In this document: positions 46,765 through 57,066 of the stretch, piece by piece | How positions within the stretch are numbered: position 1 is the first letter of the stretch | Layout: each line of letters opens with the position of its first letter | Source: Symsagittifera roscoffensis | Lineage: Eukaryota; Xenacoelomorpha; Acoela; Convolutidae | Assembly (NCBI RefSeq): GCF_963678635.1 | Contig: NC_087068.1 | Span: forward strand, 4,092,001 to 4,156,000 | DNA: 64,000 bases | Reading direction: 5' to 3' | The notes under the pieces: model-generated | Told to the model about the DNA's origin: nothing | Seen by the model: the letters and a program-made list of their open reading frames with translations, nothing else | The model's database searches: none | Position numbers and translations under genes: made by a program

Positions 46765-48273
46765 TCAGTCTATACTTAAGTAATATTTCTTATGTACGTA
46801 TACTTGTATATTAGTATCAGAGAAGATTACGTGTATGAGCGCGTACAGTTCCCGAGGATGCACGCGTCCTCAGTTCGGATCGTACACTGGAAGCGAGAGC
46901 TCCTCCACATCCCTTTCCACGAGGAAGTCTCTCAATCTCGTCAAGGACAAGACTTGGTTTTCCGGGTCTACGTGCCGCCTCTCCGTCGCCCGTGTCACTA
47001 AGAAACATAGGTATTTTCCCGGTATCTGTGACGCCGCCGGAGGCAAGGTTGCTACGCCCCCTATTCCTGGTCTCTGCTTCCAAAGGAAGTCTATGTTTTT
47101 ATATTCTCTCTTTAAATCCGCTGCTAACGCTGTCCTGAAACTCATGACTGCTGTTATTGCTATCGCACATGTTCTATTTGTGAGTATGAAATCGCTATCT
47201 GTTAATATTATGCTGCTAGAATATTCATTTGGTAAGTTAAAATATGACTCAACCACCCTCCCTATGTCAGGTTTCTTTGGTTCTTCGCCTGTTTCTGCTT
47301 CTAAATCCCCTGTCTCTCTTGCTATTCTTAAATTTTTTAAAAATAAATTTTCAGTGTGGGTAATTCCTACCCCCACTCACCGGACAAAAATAGGACAAAA
47401 ATATCCATCGACGTCCCCGTCGATCGCATACCGGGTATTGGAAGTCGGAATGAGTAGTCGCCCCTCCTGGGCAGCCCAGGAAGGATCTTCTCGTTCGGTT
47501 TTCCTGTATTTCATGCTTTCACGATCTACATCTTGAATCGTGTTACTGGTCTCCTTTGGGTCCGACGTCATTTCGTTCAGCCATTCCAAGACGCGCAGAT
47601 TTGTCAAGTCTTATTCATGTGACTGCTGTTGCTCGTCGTCGAATTCTACCTCTGGTTTCGACCGGTCATCGACCCACTCATCGTCGTGATCATTGACTAT
47701 GTTAATATCCTGCGACACAGTTATTTCATCTAGACCCAATACTTCTTCCACTATCTTCTTTAGGTCTATCCTGTCCACTACAAAATCGTCGCCTTAAGGG
47801 TTATATTTCCTCTTGGATCTTGTCCTGTCATTCTGTCGAGTCTGTATCGTGAACGAAAGATCAGGTTCCAAGTTCTTGGGAACCTCCCTTTGTTCAGGGT
47901 CTTGTCAGTCCTCTTCTGCGTAGGGTAAAGTTTCAACCTCAGCTTCAATCACCTCATTTGGGTCCAGTTCCAGTGGTGTACTTGTTCCTTCCTCTATGAC
48001 TTCATTCCAATCGTTCTTTTCCCTGGTGCCCTTCTCATTGACCTCACAAGCAGGGTCCATCATTAGATAATCCCCTTCTTCCATGTCTGCAGGTATACAC
48101 CAGTCTTCTGTTGATGGATTGTGTGGCTTAATGTTTTCGTAATGAGAGGCTCGTCCAGTACTCAGTCTATAAAAGCGTCCCTCCTGGTGCACCTCCGTAA
48201 TCATGAAGGGTCCCCTCCTTTTTTTAGGAGCTTTTTCGTTCCTTTCGGTGGTGGGAAGTTCTGAAATACCCAT
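46765..48273 (-). pseudogene. Pol C-terminus: chromo-like end, acidic linker and TARG1/Poa1-like macro domain
   Basis: One frame runs from 48273 to the stop at 46765-46767, broken by in-frame stops at 47905, 47794, 47611, 47377 and 46870. It starts with the post-integrase segment RRGPFMITEVHQEGRFYRL and HYENIKPH, followed by an acidic linker. Then (47260-46768) comes a fold matching the small macro domains of the TARG1/Poa1 type: TCAIAITAVMS.FRTALAA.L, a Gly-Gly-Val-Ala-x-Leu strand, KYLCFLVTR, LSLTRLRDFLVE, VEELSLPVYDP, then after the 46870 stop ELYALIHVIFSDTNIQVYV. Macro domains bind or hydrolyse ADP-ribose. The usual Gly-Cys-Gly-Leu loop after the SxP strand is replaced here by VYDPN, so activity is uncertain. 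The domain is encoded as the end of Pol, not as a separate gene. Confidence 0.72.
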
Positions 48274-49120
48274 ACGTAGTCCCCTACCGAATAAGCTTTT
48301 GCACCAGCTGCTTTCTTGTCAAATCTTTTCCTCTGCCTTGCCTGTGCTTGCTGAGTATTTCGTCTACACAAGTCGTTCAACTCTTGCTGACGTCTAATTA
48401 CATCCCTTATATAGACATGTGGTGACGTCTTCTTACCCTCATACTCTGGATACAAGAAAGTCAAGGGCAAAGACTTCTCGTGCCCTGTCAGCATCATATG
48501 TGTTCTAACTCATTGTCAGCATCATATGTGGAGTGTTGTGTGCTATTGTAAGCTCCCATCACCCGTGGAAGATATCTGTCCCAATCGGTCATGTACCTGG
48601 AACAATATACCCTCAGCATCGACACTAATGTTTGATTCTGCCATTCCACTAAGCCATTTGTCTGGGGTTGGTATGTCCGGGAGTGAGCTTGAGCAACTTG
48701 TGAGCGTATCATTAGCTCTTTCGTGAGTTCTCCTACGGAAGCTGTTAAGTTATCCGATTGAATCGTCATCCAAAAACCATGTATCGCTATCCACGTTTTG
48801 ATCAGGTGGTCGCACGCGTCTTCCGCTGAGGCAGTTATGCAGGGCACGCCCTCTGCATACTTCGTGAAGTGATCTATCATGACCAAGACTTGATTATAAC
48901 AACTGTCTGTCATGCATATCTTTTGGTGATCTATCTGCACCACCTCGTTGAATTCAGACGACTCGATCGCTTGTAAGGGAAATCGCAATTTCCTTGAATC
49001 CTTGACCTGTTGGCATGACAGACATGCTGTTACCCACTTATCGCATGCCTTTTTCATTCCAGGCCACTCAAAGCGCTTCGGGATCCTCTGATATGCTTTG
49101 TCGATCCCCTGATGGCCCAT
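48201..49120 (-). pseudogene. Gypsy-like integrase (broken)
   Basis: 49120-48494 reads GHQGIDKAYQR...FEWPGM...CLSCQQVK, the His-His-Cys-Cys zinc head, then the core with IDHQ (first Asp), LVMIDHFTKYAEG, IQSDNLTA (second Asp; the usual Gly after Asn is Leu) and TNGLVEWQNQTL (Glu). 48497-48201 in another frame continues with LPLTFLYPEYEGK and YSVGDYVWVFQN, the C-terminal part. Frameshifts near 48495 and between 48273 and 48201 break the gene. Integrase inserts the cDNA into the genome. Confidence 0.88.
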
Positions 49121-49124
49121 CTGA

Positions 49125-50672
49125 TCATGCGACCTGAATAAGAGTTCTGTCTGTTAGAGTTGCGTTATACTTGTATAGGACTTTGTCTTCATCTCTTCTC
49201 TTGCAAGCAACGATCCCGTCCTTGTTTAAGTATAAGCTTCCCTCTTTCTGCATAAAATACTGTCTCAGATTGCGGTAACTGTCTTCCTCGAGGTCTCCTT
49301 TGTCCGGAGAACCATTTTCGATCCATTTTTTCTGGTTGCTTGTCATGCGGTCAATTCTCTGCGCTCTTAGAAGATCCGAGAGTCTGTATCTCGCCTTCAA
49401 GTACGTCTTCATGACCCTCATCTGACTAATCAGCTCATTGGGCTGATGTGTATTTTCTTCCATCTTAACGCACCAAATCTTTGAAAATGGCTGTGTTTCC
49501 TGGTCGAATGGCTGAAGATCAGTCCTGACTACCTCTCTTTGTGGCAACAGACTCATCGAACGTTTCGATACCGCTATTGTTTCCAGATCATCCGCTGCAA
49601 TATCAAAGACTCTTTCACCTGGTATGAGGTAGCGATTACTGTCAGGATCCTGGTATACCTCTCTATCCAGATCCCTTGCTCGAGTTTCCACTAGTAGTGT
49701 GTGGATCGCTAGTTCTGACAGTTCTGATCCTGAGCTCGAGGTCCTGTCTGAGTAGGTGTCAATTCCTGAGTTTCGGGAGTTGTCATCTGTTCAAGAGTCT
49801 GCGATGGAGTCTGCACTATCTCATGGGTCAGTTCTGTGCTTTCTTCGCATCCATCTGAACTCCCCGGACACAACTTTGTTCTCCGGGTCCTGCTTCCCAT
49901 CAGGAACTTTCTCATCTACATCAGACTTCCCGGACAAACTTCCTTGTCCCGGGTGTTTGTCTTGAACTCGCCGGCTCCTCTCACCGTTCGTCTCCCCGGA
50001 CAAACAATCTTGCACCAGGTTTCGTTCAAATTTTTCACTTTCTTTATCCTGGACCACAAATGTAACGGTTTCCTTTCGCGTATCGTTCCACTGTTCTTTC
50101 CGTCCGTAAGAAGTAGTGGTTAAAATCTCGTGTGGCATTGAGGATACTAGTTGCTGAACTATTGTCCTACAACCCCTCTCGTTCTCCTTGTGTTGTCGTC
50201 TGGACGGCATGATCTTCACCTTCTCACTGACTGTCAGTGATGCCACTGCTGCTGCCCACTCGGGGTCATCACTGGTCACTTCTCTCTCTCTCTCTAACAA
50301 TCCACCCAGCAGCCGCATTACTTGCGGTGTGACCTGCACCGTTTTATCCAATAATGAGAGGCTGTTAATGCTCATGCGAGAGAGTTTCCGCTGGACCAGG
50401 TTTGAGCGCAGCAACAGATCCAAGGGCACCGGGTCCTTCTTGGATAGGATCTTTATCTTAGCTGCTTTCTCTACAAGTAACTCAGGATGTACTGGAATTG
50501 GATGTCCAGACTTGTCCAACCATCTCGCTAAGGGAAGCGCTTCATAAGTTTCTTTGTCCAGAAACGAGAACCCTTCCGTTATTTCTGCCTGATTGCCCTG
50601 CTTCTGTTCCAGTCTTTCATAGAACTCGGTTTTCTTGCTGAGGCTGTCAGCATTCTGGTGTTTGTAACGCAT
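49125..50672 (-). pseudogene. Pol connector between RNase H and integrase
   Basis: Two open stretches in one frame (50672-49821 and 49691-49125) with stops between. They start with RYKHQNADSLSKK, the usual end of the RNase H domain, and continue as a long hydrophilic connector (~500 residues) with no recognised fold. Such a long connector is unusual for Ty3/gypsy pol, where the integrase head normally follows within ~100 residues. A frameshift separates it from the integrase. Confidence 0.7.
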
Positions 50673-50683
50673 CCTGTGCTCGA

Positions 50684-51862
50684 TTATCCTGGTCGATTAT
50701 CATAGCCATCTAATCTTACTATCCACCTACCAATATAACTCTGATCCATCGAGTATTTCTTCAACCAGGACAACGCCCAGTTGTCCACGCGTAACTTAAA
50801 GGTAGCGCTCCCCAAGTATGCGTGGTACTTTTCCACAAATGTGACTACTGCAAACATTTCTGCTTTTGGTGCACCATATTTCATCTCAGTGTTTCTTAAC
50901 ACCTTGCTGCCATATGCTATGGGACGTAGAACGGTTCTCCCATTCCATTCTTGCTCCTGATGCAGTATTCCCGAGATGGCTACTACTGATGCGTCTGTGT
51001 CAAGAACATACATGCCCTTTTCAGTAGGCATGCCTAGCTTTGGCGCTTCGCACAATTCCCGCTTTATGTTCTCAAAGGCCGTTTGAGCTTCATCGCTCCA
51101 TTCGAATTTTTTCCCTTTGTTGCGCATCAGCTTCTGCATCGGATACACCTTGTCTGCATATCCTTTTATGAACTAACGGTAGTAGTTGGCAAACTCTAGG
51201 AAGCTCATGAGCTGTGTGTCCGTTCTGGGAGCCTTCCATGTCAACACAGCTTCTACTGCTTCCGGGTCCGGCCTCACACCATGCCTGTCCACCATTCTTC
51301 CCAGGTACTTGATTGAATCCCTAAGGATTTCAAATTTCGATGGTTTGCATTTCAAGCCTGCTCTTTTCATGCATCCAAAGACCTCATCGAGCCGATCAAT
51401 GTGGTCTTCCAGGGTCGGTGTTGCTATGACTACGTCATCCACGTAACACATCACAAGATTCCCGTTTTTCTTTGTCACTCTGGTCAAAGCCTGAGGCATC
51501 AGTCTTTGAAAAGTGGCCGTTGCGTTGCACAAACCGAAGGGCATCCTCTCCTACTGGTACAACCCCAACTCACACGCGAATCCGGTTTTGTCTCTATCCT
51601 TCTTCCGCAGAGGGACCTGCCAGAAGGCAGAACTCAAGTCCAATGTGGTGAAGAACTTGGCATCACCAAGTTTAGAGCGGCTCTCGTCTATTCGCGGTAT
51701 CGGGTACTTATCTTTTATCGTTACCGCGTTCAAATAGCGAAAGTCACAACAAAACCTAAGCTGCCCCCTTTCTTCTTCGCCATTACTACCCCGCAAGCCC
51801 ATGGCGATTTCGAGGGTTCTATCATGTCGTATTCGAGCAACATTTCTATTTCCGCTCGGCAC
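50684..51862 (-). pseudogene. Gypsy-like reverse transcriptase and RNase H (broken)
   Basis: One frame from 51862 to 50684 interrupted by stops at 51551 and 51173. The reverse transcriptase shows RFCCDFRYLNAVT, KYPIPRID, FFTTLDLSSAFWQV, MPFGLCNATATFQRLM and the catalytic CYVDDVV (~51443), then KCEFLK-type KPSKFEIL. RNase H follows with FEWSDEAQTAF, LDTDAS (first Asp), PIAYGSKVL, EMKYGAPKAEMFAV and LRVDNWAL. The fingers N-terminus and the protease are missing or unreadable because of the duplication at 52.0-53.3 kb. Confidence 0.9.
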
Positions 51863-52028
51863 GCTTCCAATTTATGTGGCGTCATTCGTCTTGCGTCTTC
51901 CCTATGGGAAACGGCGTCTTCCTCAAGTTCGATTTCTTGTTCGGCGAAATTACAGAAACCGATATCCGCCTTATGTCTTGAAAATACATCAGCTGTCCGA
52001 TTTAAAACCTCCCGTAGTAGCTCGAAAT

Positions 52029-53282
52029 CTCGAAGGTAACCAGTTTCTCCTGTAGTTTCTCATTTTCCAGTTCGAGCTTCACTTTTTGCTCGATCTCTTT
52101 CGTTACCAGTTCCTGCTGCACTCTATTTAGAGCATCCCTCGCTTCTGCCCGGTAATCAGTCTTGAAGTCATCCGCCGCAGTCACCCGTTCAGGTTCACAT
52201 GTCTCTTCTGTTACAGCTTGCATTTTCTTCGTTGCCAGCTCTTGCGGTTTTCCTCCGCTTCACTCAATAGGCGAGCCTTGCTGGCTTTCACAACCAATAA
52301 AGCTTCCTCGTGCCTTGGATGCTTGATGTCTGCTACACAATCCGGTTTAAATTGACCTTCAAAGTTGCAAAAGAAACACCTCGGGCCGAATTTTGCAATT
52401 GCTCCTCTCATGAAATCTTCATGATCGACTTCTGACGCATCTTCGTCTTCGAGGCTGAAGCCTATCGCTTTCATGCCCTGTTTATAAGTTGGGAATGCTG
52501 ACACAAGATGGTCGGTCGAACTGCATTTTGCACAAGAGTGCGTGGCTCAGTGCTTGGCTCACTTGCCTCAGATAACCTGCATATGTGTCCAAATGCATCA
52601 AGGTGAACTCTGACGGTTCACTCAGATTCCTGATTACCTGGTGTCCCGCTACCGAGATTAATGACTGTATTTTGCTTCCTTGTGGCACCATACCGAACCT
52701 CTGCCCGGAGATCACATTAAGTTTCATGCTCAAACTACTTGGTGCCTTCGTTTCTTCGATTTCTGTTGCCTCGAAGGTAACCAGTTTCTCCTGTAGTTTC
52801 TCATTTTCCAGTTCGAGCTTCTTCACTTTTTGCTCGATCTCTTTCGTTACCAGTTCCTGCTGCACTCTATTTAGGGCATCCCTCGCTTCTGCCCTATAAT
52901 CAGTCTTGAAGTCATCCGCCGCAGTCACCCGTTCAGGTTCACATGTCTCTTCTGTTACAGCTTGCATTTTCTTCGTTGCCAGCTCTTGCGGTTTTCCTCC
53001 GCTTCACTCAATAGGCGAGCCTTGCAGGCTTTCACAACCAATAAAGCTTCCTCGTGCCTTGGATGCTTGATGTCTGCTACACAATCCGGTTTAAATTGAC
53101 CTTCCAAGTTGCAAAATAAACACCTCGGGCCGAATTTTGCAATTGCTCCTCTCATGAAATCTTCATGATCGACTTCTGACGCATCTTCGTCTTCGAGGCT
53201 GAGGCCTATCGCTTTCATGCCCTGTTTATAAGTTGGGAATGCTGACACAAGATGGTCGGTCGAACTGCAATTTGCACAAGAG
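52029..53282 (-). repeat. Direct repeat of the gag zinc-knuckle segment (2 x ~511 bp)
   Basis: 52029-52538 and 52770-53282 are ~98% identical with one 3-bp length difference, separated by a 231-bp single-copy stretch. Both encode the zinc-knuckle region and the TEETCEPERVTAADDFKTDY coiled segment. The protease, which should lie between gag and reverse transcriptase, has no visible active-site motif in this region, so the rearrangement may have replaced it. Confidence 0.85.
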
Positions 53283-55655
53283 CGTCTCTTGTCCATATCG
53301 TCCCTCGGTTTATACCAGTTGTTCCCTTGGTTTGCTGGTCCATTGTTAAAATTGCCATAATTGTTCTTGTAAAATATTCTTTTGACTTGAGCCACAACTC
53401 TTCTGGTGTTGGCGCATTGGTTGATTAGGGTGTGTAACGCGTTGCTAACATTGTTCGAAAATCATTATTCTTCAAACCATCGATGAATTTTGAGGCTACC
53501 GCCAGGTTCATCCTCCTGTTCGACTCTCCGGTTGGCTACGCCTTCTAAGCATCTCCAAATTGTCTAGAAACTTGTTTATCGTCTCATCTTCTCGTTGCCT
53601 TCTTTTCTCGAAGCGCATCATTGCTTGGTGTCCCTGCACCTCTGAACCAAAACGATTCAACAAGATTTCAAAGATTTTCTCCGCAGTATCCCGCTGATAT
53701 TGCTTTTTGGCCATCACGCAGTTTAGGGCTGTCCCTTCCAAGTTACTGGTGAGCGCACTGCACTCTTGCCTTCCTGACAGGTCTTCTTCCTGAAAAATCA
53801 GTTTCATCACCTCTATCCAGGTGTCGATGCAGCCGTCAGATTTGTCTTTATAGCATCTTGGTTTCTTAAAGACTCTTCTGGACTTTTCACTGCGTTCATT
53901 GGTTCTAGATAACTTCGTCAGGAATGTTTTCAAAGACTTGTTTAGGGGTTCAGAGGCTGTGGCCATTGCCGTAGCTTCTCTTGAGTGCCCCACCTGAGTA
54001 TCATCGCCCCCTGTTAAAGGCTCTGTATTCGGTGCACCCCTACAATCCGAATCGCCGTGACTGTTTCCGCCTTGGCCCACATGACTCCTCCCTGGGCTCG
54101 CTTGTCTCCTGTTATTAGAATCACTTCTCCCAGTCGCATGTGTGTCTTGCGTTCGGTCGTTCGTTTGAGGTCTTTCTGTTTCCTGTCGAACTTGCTCTAC
54201 TGTTTGGACCCCATATTCTATTATCCCTTGTGGCATAGCCTGACGAACTGCCCCTACTTCTAGTGGATCCATATGTCCTCCTCCTTTGATGGTCATTGAA
54301 GTTCACCCTCGGCTCCCTGCTGGGACCTCCCGAGTTCGGTTCCTCTTCTTTTGGTCCACTCTTGCTGCCTAGTAGCCCGTCCAACCTATCCATGATGGCC
54401 TGAGTTCGCCTCTCCATTATCGCATCTATCTTTGTGTCAAGAGTCCCAAGAGACTGATCTTGCTGCATTCTCATTTTCTCCATGTCGTCTCTTAAGCGTA
54501 ACTCTCTCTGTTTCGCTTCTCTTGTCATTCGCGACAAGTTCTCCGCTATGTGCTTGTCTCTTCTTTCCTTCAAGCGTTTTTCGCTTCTACCAACTTCTTG
54601 TCTATTGCGGTTTAATTCTTCCCGCAGACTTTCTCTTTCAATGTGGACTGCCCTTTCTAGCTCACTCATTCTTATGGACATCTGTTCATTTTGTTCTCCT
54701 ATACTGCCCACTATGTTGTTCAAGGCTTCTTCTAATGATGCTCCGTTTTCTACTAGTAGGGTCACTAGTGGCGGTGTAACCCTGTCGATCCCAGGTAGCT
54801 TTGTGCTGGTCGAGATTTGGGCTTTGATTCTCTGCATCGACGTCTTTTCATTATCCACCTCTGGATCCACCGATGCTTTGCCTAGCCCTATGTTTTTATA
54901 ATCACCCGTTCGCGTCTCCGAATTTGTCATACTCACAAAGTCTCTTGACTGGCCTGATGTGTTTGTGTCTTTGCTCATCGTTCTCACCACACCAAATTTG
55001 TCCATTGTTCCACTCTCTCTGTCGGTGTATGCCTCATTCTCCTGGATCGAACTATTGAGGCTGACTCGAGATCCAAAGTCAACTTGCTCATCATCGTCCT
55101 CTTCTTTCTCCTGGGATTCACCTTCATTTCCTGTACCCACTCCCATGGTGAATGGAAAGATGTTACCAAAAGTGTTCTTCACTCTTTCTGAAAACGATGA
55201 GGACGTTGCCTGTTTCTCAGTCACGCTTGCTATCATGGTGTTGTCTGTGGGAGATCTTCTAGTTGCCACAATTTCAGTAGAGATGTCGGACAGTTCCGAA
55301 ATCTCCTCTCGGTCCAGTGTCCCGGTAGAAGTGGCAAAATCTTGGCCTTGTTCTACCGGAGTAGATTCACTCGCCAGCCTTCTGTCATCCCCCTCCGGTC
55401 CATGTATTTCCTGGTTCTCATTCATGGTCTGGTCCGGATTGACCTTAACTTCTAGCATAGCTTTTCGCTCTTTTGAAGACTTTTGACTTCTGGTTTCAAC
55501 CATTCTGCCTGAAACCGTCTCCCCTTTTCGCTCCGGGTTTGTGTGATTCTTTCCACAAAAGGGTCGGTCATTGCTCTTCTCTGTTTCTCAGGTATGAATT
55601 TCCTGGAGCTATCACCTAGTATAGGTATCCTTGACTTGTCTAGGCTCATATTCAA
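52955..55655 (-). pseudogene. Gypsy-like gag (broken), two atypical zinc knuckles
   Basis: 55503-54121 encodes 460 residues: acidic, Ser/Thr-rich N-terminal half and a long coiled coil (about residues 245-370: SELERAVHIERESLREELNRN and following). A frameshift leads to 54296-53508, which has the capsid-like core (TWIEVMKLIF, FEILLNRFGSE, ETINKFLDNLEMLRRR). After another frame change 53395-52955 carries two knuckle-like motifs, CANCSSTDHLVSAF (last Cys replaced by Phe) and CLFCNLEGQFKPDC (His replaced by Gln). An upstream frame (55655-55452) with an ATG overlaps the start and may be the original N-terminus. Gag packages element RNA. Confidence 0.8.
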
Positions 55656-57066
55656 TTTACCACTTCTTACTACCTATACACTCAATTAGATTGCTAGTGT
55701 CCTTTGATCTGACTACTGATAATAATTACACAACACAAAAAATTCCAAAAGTTTCTATTAAATAGTGACCACGAATCCTTGTATATTATCGCGGCACAGC
55801 GTATATACAACTTATTCACAATAATCGATTATTAGTCGTAAGATTTGAGAACTAGCACATTATGATGGTATCAGTCAATTTAAAAGATTGTGTATTCACT
55901 ACCCAATCAAGCACAAATAGTTGATTTAAAACTAGAAAAAAAATAAGAATATTTTAATGAAAATTGTATGTGTTTTTTACTCTTAGTCAGTCGCAGTACA
56001 ATTTTCGAACTTGTATTTTTAAAGAAAGAGCTTTCCCTGCTTGGTGCTGCACCAAACAGACAAAACTTTAAGGCAGTAATTTTCTCAAGTGGGCGTCTAT
56101 TGCACCCACCGAGTCTCCTTTTACCTATCTGCTTTCGGACTGCCCGAGCTAGACCTATTAAAATCCTCAGTCTCTTTTCTCAAAAACGTTTTGGAATTCA
56201 ATCCACACCAATGAGTTACACACTCTTTTTCAATCTAGACTTAGTGTCCCAAATATCCGAGTTTGGACCTGTTTTGTTTTGGTCTGCTCTTTTTTGAAAG
56301 GCAAGTTACCAGTGCAGTCACTGGTTCCTAGCCTGTCCCTTAATAACCTGATACCCCTCACTATTATCTTTTCTTCTGTTTACCTAAGTCCTTTTACAAA
56401 AACAATACCCCTTCGGGTTGACAAAAATCAGTACCCCTCCGGATTGGCAAAATTGAGACCCCTCCAGATTGGGACCACTCCGGTTTTGTGAAAACAAGAC
56501 CCCTCCGGATTGGGACCCCTCCGAGTTAGGAAAAACTTGGACCTCTCCTGATTGGGACCCCTCCGGTTTTGTAAAACTAACCTGTCTGAAACTTCCTTGA
56601 TTTTCAATCTATAGCCCTCCGGATACGTTCTCCGATGCCATTATGCTGTTTGTATCAACTAGTAAGGGTATGTGGTCCTTCCCTTGACCCTTCCGGATTG
56701 AAGTTAAGCCTCTTATTTGACAATTCACGCTAACGGTGAAGGGTCTTATCGCTAGCCTAATTTCGGCTCGATCAAGGTTTTCTGGTGCCTTTAGCCTTCC
56801 TATTTTTCTAGAACAGCGTAAAATTGACTTATTCAACCGTTTCTACCCTTTGGTAGGGGTGTAAGGGCTTTCCAAAATTTTTTTTTATAAAACGTGAGGG
56901 GTCTACCCTCCCGAATTGGTGAATTTGCTAAAAACAATCTCAAAAAACTTTCACGCTTCATTTTTCGAATAATTTTTGTTCTGATTAGTAAGCTCAGCTA
57001 ATTTCTGATCTAATGGTACCAAGATGAACTAGATCTGTCCAGTAGTTCCAAAGTTATTAACCAAAA
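54594..57066 (-). repeat. Tandem duplication, copy 1: 5' gag plus leader (2473 bp)
   Basis: Nearly identical to 57067-59539, offset 2473 bp; about eight differences are visible in the whole length. Breakpoints share a short ACTTCTTG-like sequence. Includes the first ~910 bp of gag and ~1.5 kb of leader. Confidence 0.95.
55656..57028 (-). other. Leader with ACCCCTCCGGATTG repeats (copy 1)
   Basis: Between gag and the duplication edge. 56400-56580 carries about eight imperfect copies of GACCCCTCCGGATTGG spaced 15-30 bp. No convincing ORF; the 109-, 70- and 75-codon frames recur identically in copy 2 because of duplication, not selection. Confidence 0.65.

Noticed and set aside
46835-47536. Plus-strand 233-codon ORF, longer than the macro-domain fragments on the other strand
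   Set aside because: No recognisable domain, while the minus strand keeps macro-domain motifs in family order and in frame with the integrase tail.
54432-55486. Plus-strand ORFs of 115-175 codons
   Set aside because: Antisense to the gag frame, which has gag-like features and coiled coil; the same shadows appear in duplicate copy 2.
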